A stretch of 64,000 bases of DNA from Rhynchospora pubera (GCA_028095005.1 CM051460.1:83097676-83161675), one strand, 5' to 3'. Positions 36,791-49,000 are shown, counted from the first letter of the stretch. The notes: generated from the sequence alone by a model not told the origin. A program made the numbers and translations.

Positions 36791-38129
36791 TGAAATGATG
36801 CGAATTTTAGGACGAAACATGTGTTGTTTTCTTTTATTTCTGGAATTATAATTCCGACAATTTTGTCTGAACCTGGTCTAACATTATCGGATCAGACATA
36901 TACTGAACCAATTACAGGCTTTGTTATGTGGGGCCCGTATATCAGTGACTTAACTCTGTATTGGAGTCGGTGCATCGTTAACGCTAGGTGTTTCCGACTT
37001 TGTCCTTTCTATTTATTCTATTGGGAAGAGAGAAAGTGGAACTCCGACAAGTGAATTATTGACCACACCGAGTGCACGACTTTGAAGGTAATCCATAACT
37101 GTCTTGTGGGCTCCATAAGCTGGTGGCTTCCGAAACTTGAACTGCACCGAGTGCATGAAACAGTTGTACTCCGACAATCGGACGGACCAAAGCTTCGTTA
37201 GATTATAAGAAAAAATAGGAAAAACTATAGGGTTCTGACCGTATGAGACCAAAAATAATATAAAACTACAAGAGTTAACGAAAGCCGACATCATGTACAG
37301 TTTTGATTCGACGTGATCAGAACTTTATGGTCCTCTGTGTGTCAAAGCCATGCCATGAGATGATGTAATGAGGGGTGTTTTATTCTGCTTCGTTTATTTT
37401 TCTTATATTGAGGTTCGATTATTTGTCAGTGAAAAATAATTGTATTTTTATATATTTGATAATTAGATATTATTCATTTCTTTTATTTTCTTTTTGAGCG
37501 AGATGCTTGTAACTTGTAAGCAAACTAGAACCACTAGTACACACAATTAAAAACAAACAAAAAGCACACTAAAGGGTTGAGTCTTTAAAAGTTTTTAGCC
37601 ACATCACACCGTTCTTATCCTCGATTATATAATCTTAATTGGACGGTTCTTAATTTGTATATAATAATAAAATAACGATTCTTAAAAGATATTTGATGTG
37701 TCTGAGGTATAACAAGATTATAATGCAATTCAACTTAAAGATATTTGATGTTTCACTGTGAATTTTTTTTGTGCCATATCCATATATTATTCGACTTTTC
37801 TGAATGTAAGACTTTTTTAAACAAACTCACATTTCAAGAAAATTAAGATAATTCATACGAAAATTCTTGTATGAATTATTTTATTTTAAAATGTGGAGTT
37901 TGTTTCAATAAATATTTATTTGGCAGTAAAATTCAAGAATCAACTCTAGTAATGCAACAGTGGTCAGTGGATATCAACCATACCATTTTCTACAAAAACA
38001 GTGAATCAAAATGGGAACATGAGATGGTATCTAGGGGGCTCTATGTGTATAGAATATAGGGCAATGGAGTGCCGTTTCTTTTGTAAAATTTTGTAATTAT
38101 ATGTAAGATATGAGGTTTAAGAAAAAAAA
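36791..38129. other. Intergenic DNA
   Basis: No gene is visible. The promoter of the RING-H2 gene should lie in the first few hundred bases. The short open frames at 36821, 37013 and 37871 show no domain or splice context. Confidence 0.4.
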
Positions 38130-38410
38130 AACTACAAGAATTTTAAAATGAGGCTGTGGGTATTTTTCTTTTGAAAAGATTGATTGGAACTCGTAATGTT
38201 CACAAATAAACCTTTTTATATGAAATTATGAATGAATCACTTCCAATCCATGATCCAAAATGCCGACGCTACCTTGCTACAGATGTGGCACCCAGTATAT
38301 TTTTCTTAGTTTATTATATATTTAATTTTTAGAATGTAAATCATATTATATCGCAGCTCCAAGTAAATCTTGGCAAACGTGGCATGTGGAATTTCGGACC
38401 GACACATTCA
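38130..38410. repeat. Left copy of a diverged direct duplication
   Basis: It matches 41225-42140 in order (GATTGATTG, AAATAAACCTTTTTATATGAA-like, the CCAGTATA region, and finally GTGGCATGTGGAATTTCGGA). The left copy is compact, while the right copy is split by a MITE and a Helitron. It may represent old long terminal repeats or a segmental duplication. Confidence 0.6.
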
Positions 38411-39735
38411 ATTTTGCGCTAGTTGTGAAAAATGTAACCATAAAACGTAATTACTTGCACATTTCATCATTTAAACAAACATCATGCATTACTTAGACAA
38501 TGTTAATATTAAATGACTAAATAAGTAGTAGTAGTATTTAACCTCTTTTCTCCTCACATCGAATAGCTAGTGATATAGTGTAAAACTTCCCGACCATTGA
38601 CCCGTTTTTGGAAAACCGTTTAAGAATTCGGATCGGATTGGTCTTTCGGAGGGCTTATGGCAGACAAGGACCTACAAGAGTTGGATTTTGAAAGGGTTTG
38701 ATCTAATTATTTTTTAAAAGCGGGTGTTGAAATATCAGGTTTGAAGGCCCCAGTTTGATCTAACACTTCGATTGTAGTGTCCATTGATCATGATAAGACA
38801 ATAAAAAAAAAATAATAAATATTGGCATTACTCTAAGTTGTGATTGGCAGTGTCAGCGAACTAGTTGTTCACGAACAGCCCTAGTTCGCTCGAACCAAAC
38901 TTGATACGAACTAGGCGAAGAGGATGTTCGTGATATTGTTCTTAGTTCCCATGAAATACTGGAACAAGCTTCACGAGACTGCTTCAACTATTCCCACGTG
39001 AAGAAAGAGATAGATCACTTCTTATCCATCCAAAAAAAGTGAATTGGGTGGTACGGAAATTCTAATCATTATTATTTGTATAATTATTCTTGTTCTTAAA
39101 AATAAACTTTTCAAACATGATTGACTTGTTCATGAACAAACTGTTCGGAAACTAATAATTCCTAATTCATGTTCAGGAACTACTAGTTCGTACTAGTAGA
39201 ATATGAGAATCTGGACCTTCTAAATCCTTGGTTTATTTAGACATACTTGAGTTCATTATAAAATTTATCAATTTCATTAAGTTTATGAATGAGGGAACAT
39301 GAGAAATTATGTGATCATGAAGATCATATTATGATCATGAAATATGAATTACATTTAATTGAACTTACTCGATTTTATTTTGATCGAATTGCTTAATAAC
39401 TAAAGATAAGTTTTGGGTGCGTGGTTGTACATGATTAGTAAATTAAATGTTCTTTTGGTTTAACTGGTCACATGAAAAATAAATAAAAAGATTGGAAGGA
39501 AACTTTATGCTCTATGTGTTAATGGTCCAATAAACTTGTCATCCCATAATTTGGTTTAAATTTCGTATTCAAGGTCGGTGAATTACTTACATTTGTATCA
39601 GAGCTTTACATAACTTTCAAAGAATATTGAATCCATAGATATAGATGCACAATCAATATCCAAATTAATCTAAAAATAGAAGTACATAACTTTGAAATTT
39701 AATCCAAATTCAAACGTTAAGAGGTGCATGGGCAT
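38411..39735. other. Intergenic DNA
   Basis: No gene is visible. A patch at 38870-39190 has several AACTAGTTCG / TAGTTCG and GAACA motifs on both strands, as in a decayed repeat. Confidence 0.35.
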
Positions 39736-40214
39736 ATGAAGAAGTATGTGTTTATTCTGAACTCTGATGGCTCTAACAAACATGTAAGAGGTACAAAGGC
39801 AGTTTTAGTTTATGATGAGAATTTTAATTTTGTTGAGGGGTATAGATCGTCGAAAATTGAACAACTCCAAAATTGAGGCAACAGGGTTGAGGACTGCCAT
39901 TGGTATCGCCACAAAGTTGAACATAAACCATGGGGTTACTTATGTTCAAATTTATTTTGACTCGTTATCTATGGTTGAAGCCTTCAATAGTGGAAAGTTT
40001 GTACATTTTTTTTCCATATCAAAAGAGAAATGGCAAGATGTATAAGATTATTGTAAACAAGGATATAATCAATGGGTGCAGTAATCTTGCTTCATGGGAG
40101 AAAACAAAGGTTTTGGAAAGCTCCAAAAGTCCTAGAGATCATCATTTTATCTTTGTGCATTTTCTTCCACGAGAATATAATAAGATTATTAATTTCTTTT
40201 TTTTTGGAGGATGA
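39736..40214 (+). pseudogene. Retroelement RNase H remnant (frameshifted)
   Basis: Three frames in succession spell an RNase H fold of the RVT_3 kind. The first is VFILNSDGSN (39736 onwards, stop near 39873). The second, from about 39860, is EATGLRTAIGIATK then YFDSLSMVEAF. The third, from about 40020, has the FVHFLPREYNKI motif that ends such domains. The acidic residues of the active site (DGS, EA, DS) are recognisable. At least two frameshifts, one at a T-run near 40005, kill it. It is likely the 3' end of an old LINE; no other domain was found nearby. Confidence 0.65.
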
Positions 40215-41224
40215 TTGTGAAAAAAAATGAAGCCCTTTGAAGAGACTAATTTTCCAAAAGAAATTAATGCTGTTTTAAGAAAGAAAAGAAGTCTCTTCAA
40301 TGGCAGAAAATTATTAGGAAGAATTTGGAAGACAAGATTATGAAGAATTGGAATGAGAAAATTATTTTATAGCTAGTAAGATATATATTCACTCTAATTT
40401 TATATTATAGAATGTCTGTTTGATCCAGAAAGTAAGAATTGCATCTAATATGTTATATGGTCACATTTTTTTCAGGTGTTTGAATGGAAGAAAAAAAATA
40501 GGAGGGTGGCTAACTCGTGTGTGATGGGTGGAGATGTCTTTTCGCTACAATTGGTATTATTGGCTCAGAGCTCATATGTGGAAAGGGGACAAAACATATT
40601 TGTTACCGATTTCAAAATCAGGTATTCACTACTTTATAGAATGTGAGAGATCATCTATCATAACACAAACATAGTCTTTGTTGGTTTCTTGTCATTATAT
40701 AATTTATAGAAGATGTTATGAATCAAACTTCTTTTGCTTTTACCTGTACAGGTTAAACGTTGATAGAACAATAATTTAGTTTTCCCAAATTAAAGAACTT
40801 GATCCAGACCTGAGAAATCAAACAATTATATATATAAAGTATAGTTTCTTGTTTTTCAAACACTATATACACCTGAGTAATTAGCTTCTTACCTAAAATA
40901 ATTATCCTAAAATTATTGATTTTCTCAGATATCTTAATATCTAAGTGAATAATCCTAAAATATGTGTAAACATTATTGAAAAATATAAATGTATTTTTTG
41001 TAAAGAATTTAGATCTTGTAAGTGTGCAATAGCTTTTATCTTTTACATTTTTCCAAAAATAATACTTAAATCAATCAATAATAAGACATGCATGATCACT
41101 CATGCAAATTCTCTTTTTTTTTTCACTCTCTCCACGTGTTAAATTTATTTCAATGTAAGTTCTATAATTATAAGTAACATTATATGTAAAATATGTATTT
41201 TAATTTTAAATATCTATAAATACT
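40215..41224. other. Intergenic, probably decayed retroelement 3' flank
   Basis: AT-rich with many A-runs and no gene. It may be the 3' UTR of the RNase H remnant, at least to about 40450. Confidence 0.35.
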
Positions 41225-41314
41225 TTAAAATTTGCACCTGAATATTTTTCTTGCAAAAAGATTGATTGAAACTCATATAATTATCAAATAAATCTTTTAT
41301 ATGAATCATTTTTT

Positions 41315-41718
41315 GGCTCGTTTGGATGGTATGGAATAAAGATAGAATAAGGATTTTAGGAAGAAAATATTAGGAAGAGTGTTATTTTGGGAATAAAAAA
41401 TGTTGTTTGGATGGTGAGTTAGGAATAAGCAAATTAATATTAATTTAAATAAATTATTAAAAATTATTATTTTACTATTAAATAAAGTAATAATTAAAGA
41501 GCACATAGAATTTCATTTTGCTATTAGTATTTAGCTAATTTTGTTGAAATTATGTATATACAATTGTTGGAAGAAACTATTCCTAGGAAGAAGCTACTCC
41601 TAGGAAGAAGCTATTATTCTCCTTATTCCTAACTAGTTTGGATGCCTAGAAAGAAATTATTCTTAGGAAGAAGCTACTCTTCCTTATTCCCATACGGCCA
41701 TACCATCCAAATGACCCC
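41315..41718. mobile_element. MITE with GTTTGGATGGTATGG ends
   Basis: Inverted ends GGCTCGTTTGGATGGTATGG on the left and, from the right, GGGTCATTTGGATGGTATGG. It is about 400 bp, AT-rich inside, with repeated GGAAGAAGCTA motifs at its right part. It is absent from the paralogous left copy. I see no unambiguous target duplication. Confidence 0.7.
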
Positions 41719-41782
41719 AAATGTGATATGAAATTCTTCTGTTACCATGTGGTAACGTGTAACCAGTATAGTTTGCTTAACA

Positions 41783-42054
41783 TCTATACTTCTATACTAC
41801 ATATTATAAAGCACGCATATCAAGAGGTGTAACACGCTAGATCTAGGACGTAAATAGATGTTTCTGTCGTTCGATTGGTTTGATCTGCGGTTGGATATCA
41901 ATCGCCAGCCGAAGCAACACCATTGCTTGGTTTTCCATCTAATATAGAAATAAATTGAATAACACATCTATTTGTATCGCTGGTAAATTAAGAAACATAT
42001 TTTTATTGTCAAACATTGTTTTATTTTTTTATTTGCCCGGGCATGCTATGCTAG
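41783..42054 (+). mobile_element. Complete 272-bp non-autonomous Helitron
   Basis: It starts TCTATACTTCTATACTAC right after A (41782). It ends with the GC-rich palindrome TGCCCGGGCA, ten further bases, and CTAG before T (42055). Insertion between A and T without duplication, the 5' TC and the 3' CTRR with an upstream hairpin are the Helitron hallmarks. The paralogous sequence near 38315 lacks it. No coding content. Confidence 0.85.
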
Positions 42055-42140
42055 TATATATAAAATGTTGAATCTTGATCCTAATAAAATGCAAATGCGT
42101 AAGTAAATCTAGATAAATGTGGCATGTGGAATTTCGGACC

Positions 42141-42945
42141 TAACAATGTAACATTCGATATTTAACTTTTAAACTTTAAAATATACAAAAAGTGTGTCCT
42201 AGACTCCTGGTATTACATGACATTTTAACTTTTCTCCAAGTACTATCAATCTATGCACTTACAACATGTCATATATATTTTTCTTTCTTTGTTGAAATTT
42301 TCGTTGGCTTTACTTTCAGAGACATAATATATAAAAGTTACCAAATTAATCTATTTGGCAATGATCCTTACCCTTTAAATTCTCCGGAGATTCCTCAGTG
42401 GAGTTGGGCAGTTGGCGCATGGCTGGTCCCGTTTTTCGGAGAACCGGAGGCGCGTCCATACTGCACACTTGGTTCAGTTCATAGTTTTCTCTTTAATATC
42501 TGCCATGACCCTCACGGCATTACCTCCTAGTCATATGTACTACTTTCGTGAATCCATTTCCTACCAAGTACTAACCTACTCACACTTTAATGTGTTCCTC
42601 AGATGTCGTCTACTTTATTTATTTATTTTTTATTCTTGTAGACATGCTGAAATATCTACTCCAAACTTATCCGACTGAAAATTGCTTATACAATTTTAAA
42701 TCTGAAACACATTTAGATTATATAGATTAAAGTAAATATTATAACTTGAATTTATGCAAAATTTTGTACATTTTAAATTGAAGTGCGTATTACTTGTGTA
42801 AGTTTCAATTAACTGGCGATTAGGAGCTTCTTAGATAAGAAAACTCATTCTTTTTTTTTTCTTTTCCATAAGTTTGAATTTTTTTTTTATATTGAAAAGA
42901 GTACAATGCATTTTTTTTTGAGGGAGAGTACAATGCATTCAGATT
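42141..42945. other. Intergenic DNA
   Basis: No gene is supported. The open frame at 42192-42530 has no recognisable domain. Long T-runs lie near 42850-42915. Confidence 0.35.
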
Positions 42946-44140
42946 TGCAAGATCTAGAACTAATTATGGGAATAATTGGGGCTGGAACTAATACAAATTA
43001 TGGCGATCCTTCATAATCACACGCTGCAGAATAGCGCACAAAAATGCACATATGTGTCACGTCCCGCACCGACGGGTCGCGGGACGCGAGCCGAAACGGT
43101 ATCTTCCGCATCCATCCGACGACCGTCAACCTACGTCGCAACAGAAAAACAAAACAGAGTCAGGTACAAACCTCAGTAACCGGTTATTTAACGACGCAGC
43201 TTCTCTACATTTAATTAATATCAAAAAGTTCAATCAGATCAGATTAATCCATAAAACAAATAATATATTTTACAGAGATAATCGAGTCCAGACAGTCAGC
43301 CAGTCAGTCACAGTGGTCCCTCCCCGATCTCAGGAGGATCAAGAGCGGCCCCTTCCCGAACTCAGGAGGATTAGGGCTCAAAATTCATATCCAAATTCAC
43401 ATCCAATTCCAAACCCGATAACCCGTAAAATATATCAATCACAATTCAGATAAACATATTCGATCAAAATCAAACGATAAATCAAATCAATCAATCAATA
43501 CGAAATTAAATACAGAAAAGTCCGGTTACCTGACATGACGATTCAGAAATTAACAAACATATCAAATCGACTATTCCGACTGCGACGTAGAATCCAAATT
43601 CCAATCGGCCGAGCTACTCAAATACAACTTCAATGGAATAATATTTTCAAATTTCGGTTGGTATTCTCTGTCTCATATTTGGTCAAGCTAATAAAATGAA
43701 TTTTATTTGGTATTTGATTTAGTGAGAAAAGGGCAACGAGATGAGTTGATGGAAATGGGTAAATGATATGTAGCAGAAGGGAACGAGCATCTAGGAGTAA
43801 TAATAGGCTTGGCGGTTTGATTTTTTTTTTTCTAACTCGGTCAACAACGGGGGATAAAAATTGACTAGTCAAAGTCCAATAGCTGGTCAAACTAGGTCAA
43901 AGGCAGTCAAAGATCAAATATATTGGAAATCAAATTTTCGGATGTTACAATATGGATATGGTGAAGTTTTCTAATTTACGAATGTTGGTCGGATCGTTGC
44001 AAAACCCAGGTCTGCCCGATAAATGTTTTTTGGACGGACCAGGTAGCGGCTGCGGCAACCTACTTAGGTCTGCCCGATAAATGTTAGCTGTGATTCCCCA
44101 ACCCACATTGCATTTGCATTATATAGTTTTGGCCACATAC
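42946..44140. repeat. Repeat family R, copy 1 (split by a solo LTR)
   Basis: The flanks of the solo LTR (42946-43049 and 43950-44140) together align with 63290-63480, and partly with 63086-63200. Shared blocks include GAACTAAT(C/T)ATG, GGGGC, AATCACA, GGTGAAGTTTT and GGATCG(T/C)TGCAAA. The family function is unknown. Confidence 0.6.
43055..43949. mobile_element. Solo LTR, 895 bp
   Basis: It begins TGTCACGTCCCG, ends GGATGTTACA (TG...CA), and is flanked by ATATG at 43050-43054 and 43950-43954, the 5-bp duplication expected of an LTR retrotransposon. No internal domain is present, so recombination between two LTRs probably removed it. A related start, TGTCACGTTCCTGATC, is at about 56252. The open frame at 43052-43453 lies in the LTR and is not a gene. 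Confidence 0.8.
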
Positions 44141-44214
44141 TTTCTCAATTACCAATTTGAGTATAACAACATATTCTATGGTTAGATACGCATTAGGAAG
44201 TAGGTGGTTATCAA

Positions 44215-44545
44215 TTATTAGATGGATGTCTAATATCACCATTCTCATTTTTTTAATTTTCAAACGATAGATCCAAATCGTTCAATATATTTTCTATATT
44301 GAAAAAATTTATAAAAAATCAATTTTTTTATATTTTTGTGATATTTTAAAAAATTTATTATATAAAAATTATGGTTCTTCCAATAACAATGATTTTTTTA
44401 AAATACCAAAAAACTTGTAAAAAATTTTGAAAAAATAGAAAAAATATGTTTCTTATAAGTTTTCAATATGAAAAACATATTAAATGATTTAGATCAATCA
44501 TTTGAAATTTAAAAATGTGAGAATGTTCGTAATAGACAGACCTCA
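44215..44545. mobile_element. Foldback element, family F2, copy 1
   Basis: Inverted arms of about 100 bp (left AATTTTCAAACGATAGATCC, right GGATC-like complement ending AAATTTAAAAATGTGAGAAT) around an AT-rich centre. Related to the elements at 44905-45120 and 55321-55709. Confidence 0.5.
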
Positions 44546-44610
44546 TCAATTCAATATATTGCACTATAGCATTTCTTACTAATTAAACATATATTAATGA
44601 AAATTGCTTA

Positions 44611-44870
44611 CTACCATCTGCAGTTTTGCCATCTCTTACCATCGTAAAACATAAAGTGTACACATAAAATAGAAAAGGTGACCATATATAGTGATCAAAG
44701 TGAACACATACAAATAAATAAGTTGAATGTACATATAAAAATTTGAACAAGATATGACAACACTTATTTGTAAGTGTTCATTTTGATCCTCTACATGTTT
44801 ATCTTATCTATTTTATTTGATCATTTTGTGTTTAGCGATGATAAAGAATGGTAAACTGTTGATGGCAGTT
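44611..44870. mobile_element. Foldback MITE, family F1, copy 2
   Basis: Diverged copy of 12807-13088: left CTTACCATCGTAAAACATAA, right GTGTTTAGCGATG...ATGGTAAACTG, with inner complementary GTGAACACATACAAATAAATA / CTTATTTGTAAGTGTTCA arms. Confidence 0.65.
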
Positions 44871-44904
44871 GTATATTAATGTTTGATCGGAAAAAAACTA
44901 CTGT

Positions 44905-45120
44905 TCTTCATATTGAAATCTCATTGGAGACCAAATTTTACATTTTTTTTATTTTATTTACTATTTTTTTGAGATTTTAAAAAATCATAGTTATTGAAGG
45001 GTCGAGAATTGTTCACATTAAGAATTTTGTAAAATATGAAACAAATACTAACAAATTTCAGAAAAATGTAAAATTTGGTCTTCAATGAGATTTCAATATG
45101 GAGAATACATTGAACGGTTA
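44905..45120. mobile_element. Foldback element, family F2, copy 2
   Basis: The arms CATATTGAAATCTCATTGGA and TCAATGAGATTTCAATATGG are complementary over about 55 bp (44908-44960 with 45045-45100). The arm sequence is the same family as the long hairpin at 55321-55709. Confidence 0.55.
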
Positions 45121-45185
45121 AGAATCTCAAAAATTAAAATTTGATCGTAGCTGACGGTTGCATCCGTCAGTCGTGGCTGATTTTA

Positions 45186-45352
45186 GGCTCCGTTTGGATT
45201 GGTTGAGAATAAGGTAGGAAGAAAGAATAAGAAAAGAAAAAAGAGGAAATTTATTATAAACAATTCAAACTTTTTACAAAGTTACACACTTTCCAATATT
45301 TCTTCCCACTTCTTTTTTTCTTTCCTTCTTCTCACACCTATCCAAAGGAGCC
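45186..45352. mobile_element. Tourist-like MITE, copy 3
   Basis: This 167-bp element has ends GGCTCCGTTTGGAT / ATCCAAAGGAGCC and a TTA duplication at 45183-45185 and 45353-45355. Its interior is close to copies 1 and 2. Confidence 0.87.
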
Positions 45353-45355
45353 TTA

Positions 45356-45870
45356 GCCCATCTCTTTTCTTTTTTGAATAGGATGATTGTTGCGATATCG
45401 ATCGCTGGGTTTTTCCTTCAATTCAGCTGCGCATGAATGTCCTTCGGCTCAACCGACAACCGGCGCGTGGGCCCGCAAATGGTCTGTATCACTGTATGTG
45501 AATGATGTGTAGGGAATATTGCGGTCTAGGTTTTTTTCCAAAAAATATGTGCACAAGTTTTCCAAATTATTATATCCGTATAGACTTGGTTTATAAGTTC
45601 TATTGTGTTTTTTCTGTCGGTGCATTTTGATTCAGTTCGCAAAGTTTACATTATTTACTTAACATTGTATGCATTATGTAACATTAAAAAAGTACCATCC
45701 ATCACTTTACAGTGTTTTTTTTTTTTTGAAAAAAATTACTTGACAGTGTGAATATATTAATTCTAGGCAAACTAATCCAGTTATTTACCTAAAAGATGCA
45801 GGAGAATTTATATTCTGGCACAGAGTTATAATAAAATATTTTTTAAGAATGAACAATCATACTATGTTGG
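45356..45870. other. Intergenic DNA
   Basis: No gene, RNA or element is recognised between MITE copy 3 and LINE B. Confidence 0.4.
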
Positions 45871-46042
45871 AATTTGAAGAACTTATTTTTTTTGAATAAA
45901 AGCACTCCAAAATTGTAGACCAGAAAGCAAAACAAAAAGCATTCAAGAGTTTACATGCTCCAAAAAAACCAGCTAGTCTAACCAACCAACAACCCAGAAG
46001 CAAAGATACATCATCAGACATCAAATCCTACTAGAAAAAAAA

Positions 46043-49000
46043 CTAAGAAGCAGTAGATTCTGATGCGTCTGACACATGCCCATCTTCTCCTGGTCCTGGC
46101 GTGGCAAAAACTGTGGAAATTCTGCTCTCCCCTGGCCTTGTTGGGACCTGAACAAAACTAGTTTCTAAACCAGTCTTATTACCTGTCCAAGAGAAAAAAA
46201 GGTTAAAAATCTGAAAAAACAAAGCATTAGGACGAGGCTTAGCTTTGTCTGAGAAGCAAATACCATTTCTATAATGCCACATTACCCAACAACTAACTAC
46301 AAAAATGGAACCTAGGTAAATCTTGTCAGATTTATTTAGGTGTTGCCAATAAATCCAAAAATCCGAGATACTGGACTCCATCACAAATAACCCTATAGTA
46401 TTATGGGCATTAAAGAAATTCCAAAAGGCTCTAATTTCCTGACACTGAAGGAATAAGTGATCAATGGTTTCAAAGTTATTGCACAAATGACACTTGTTGG
46501 CACCAATCCATCCTCTTCTAGTTAAATTGTCCTGGGTGAGGATCTTATTATGCACTAATAACCAAAAAAATAATTTAACTTTCAAAGGGAGGGGCAAAAT
46601 CCAAATGGAGTCACACTTCCTAATAACAACCCCACTATTATTCAAAAAATCATAAGCAGATCTAACAGTATAAACCCCAGAATGATGCCAAAGCCAAACA
46701 ACACTATCCCTGTCTAGAGATAAAGGAGTATTATCCAATAATAATTGAATATCTTTTTTTTCTTGCTTAAGTAAATTAGAAACACCTCGTCTAAGAAAAA
46801 GATTCATTCTACATCTACCCCATACCTCAGCTAAAGAGGCAGAAGGTTTTTTTATTTTCCTAAAAGCTTCTGGAAAAGTGGCAGAAAGTCTGAAATGACC
46901 ATGCCACTTGTCATCCCAGAACCTAATACTTGAACCATTGCCTACTACTCTTTTAAGACCTAATTTGATAATTGGGAACAAGCTACACACTGCTTTCCAA
47001 TGAAAAGAGGCAGAAGAGGAAGCTTTATTCTTATACTTAAAATAAGAATAAGTTCTAACCACAAGGTTGGAGAGTCTTTGTAGAAAAACTTCCAAGCCCA
47101 CTTACCCATTAAAGCAAAATTAAAATGCTTAAGATTTGTAATACCCCAACCTCCAAACTCCTTCTTTCTACAAATTGAATCCCAAGCAGTCAAATGGAAC
47201 TTCCTAGTACCCATACTCTGATAATTACCCCAAAGGAAATTAGACCTAAAATCTTATTAATAACCCAAGTAGGGCAGAGAAAAATTGAAAGATAGTAAAC
47301 TGGAAGAGCAGAGAGTACTGAGTTAACTAATGTTAACCTCCCTCCCAGAGAAAGCAAACTACCTTTCCATTTAGAAAGTTTCTTCTCAATCCTTTCTATT
47401 AAAACCAACCACTCCTGCTTACGGGGTTTCTTCCAATGTAAAGGAACCCCCAAGTATTTAATAGGGAGGGTTCCAACATTACAATTGAGCAGAAGTGCTA
47501 AACTTCTTGCTTTGGAAGAGGTTATATTAAGAGGTATCAGCTCAGACTTAGAGAAGTTAATTTTGAGACCAGAAATCCTTTCAAAAGATTTTAGGGCCCA
47601 AAATAACTTTTCTACAACCAAACTATCAGCCTTTACAAACAAAAGAGTATCATCTGCATATTGCAAATGAATAATCTTATGTCCATTAGCTAAACTAGGT
47701 CCTAACCCAAAGAGATGCCCCTTTTCCATTCCATTATGGAGTATTTTTTAGCTAATCCATCTGCTACCATAAGGAACAAATAAGGAGAAATCGGGTCTTC
47801 TTGTCTCAAACCTTTCTTACATTCAAAGAAATTCCCAATATGTCCATTAACATTAACAGCAGTCTTCCCCCTACTAAGAGTTGAACAATCCATCTAACAA
47901 AAGTAGGATGAAAGCCTCTATCCATCAGACATTGAATTAAAAAGATCCAATTTATTTTATCAAAAGCCTTCTCAAAATCTAATTTGAGAATGATTCCTTC
48001 CTCTTTAGAATGATGGATAAAATGCAATAACTCCTGAGCTACAGCAACCCCCTCTAGAATGTATCTCCCTTTCAAAAAAGCACTCTGATTAGTGCTAATT
48101 ATAGGGCTGAGAACACGAGCTAATCTATTAGCTATAACCTTAGAGAAAATTTTAAAGATGCAATTAATTAAACTGATAGGTCTGAAATCAGTGACCCTAG
48201 CTGCATCCGCAACTTTAGGTATTAAACTAATAGTTTCTTTGTTGAAAGAGAGAGATTTAGTCTATGGAGATGAAACTGCTTAAAGAGAGCCATCACATCC
48301 TCCTTAATGATGTCCCAGAAAGAGTGATAAAAAAGCATAGAAAAACCATCAGGACCTGGCGCCTTGTCAGCTTTCATGTCAAAAATAGCTGTTTTTACTT
48401 CACCTTCAGCAAAAGGGGCAATTAAGGCCTCATTATCCAAAAAAGCCACTTTCTCACTCTCATTCCAAACTGTATTCTTTAAAGAGCCCCAACCTACAGT
48501 AGCAGTACCTAAGATAGACTGAAAATGATCTAAAACATGAGCTCTAATAGAAACAGAATCCCTAACCTCTCTATTATTAATCAAAAGATGATTAATATTA
48601 TTTTTAACTCGTCTAACCGAGGCACAACGGTGAAAAAATTTAGAATTAGCATCCCCTTCTTTAAGCCAAGTAACTCTTGATCTTTGTCTCCAATAAGTTT
48701 CTTCTTCTTGAAAAACATCAAAAAGATCTTTCTTAGCTTGAAGGAAAACATCAAACTCAGCAGGAATAAGAGAAGAATCTTCTAATTTGTCTTCCATAGA
48801 CTTAATGGAAGTCAAAAGAGAAAGTTTTTTTTATCTCTAGTCTCTTTACCTATGTTCCTGCTTCACCCTTTGAGTTTTTACTTAATGAGAAGCAACTTAT
48901 TAATCCAATCAGAAGCTAAATAAACACCTAAAGAAGAAAGATTCCACCAAGAAGGAAATCTTTGAATCAGATCATCTTTACCTAGCCAAAACTTTTCAAA

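Larger units (their letters stand above)
41225..42140. repeat. Right copy of the direct duplication, carrying two insertions
   Basis: Homologous to 38130-38410 in three pieces: 41225-41313, about 41719-41782 and 42055-42140. The gaps are a MITE (41315-41718) and a Helitron (41783-42054). Confidence 0.6.

Noticed and set aside
42192..42530. 112-codon frame beginning MCPRLLVLHD
   Set aside because: Low-complexity hydrophobic residues, no homologous motif, no splice partners, AT-rich context.
43052..43453. 133-codon open frame near 43 kb
   Set aside because: Starts outside and ends inside the solo LTR; no domain or splice context.
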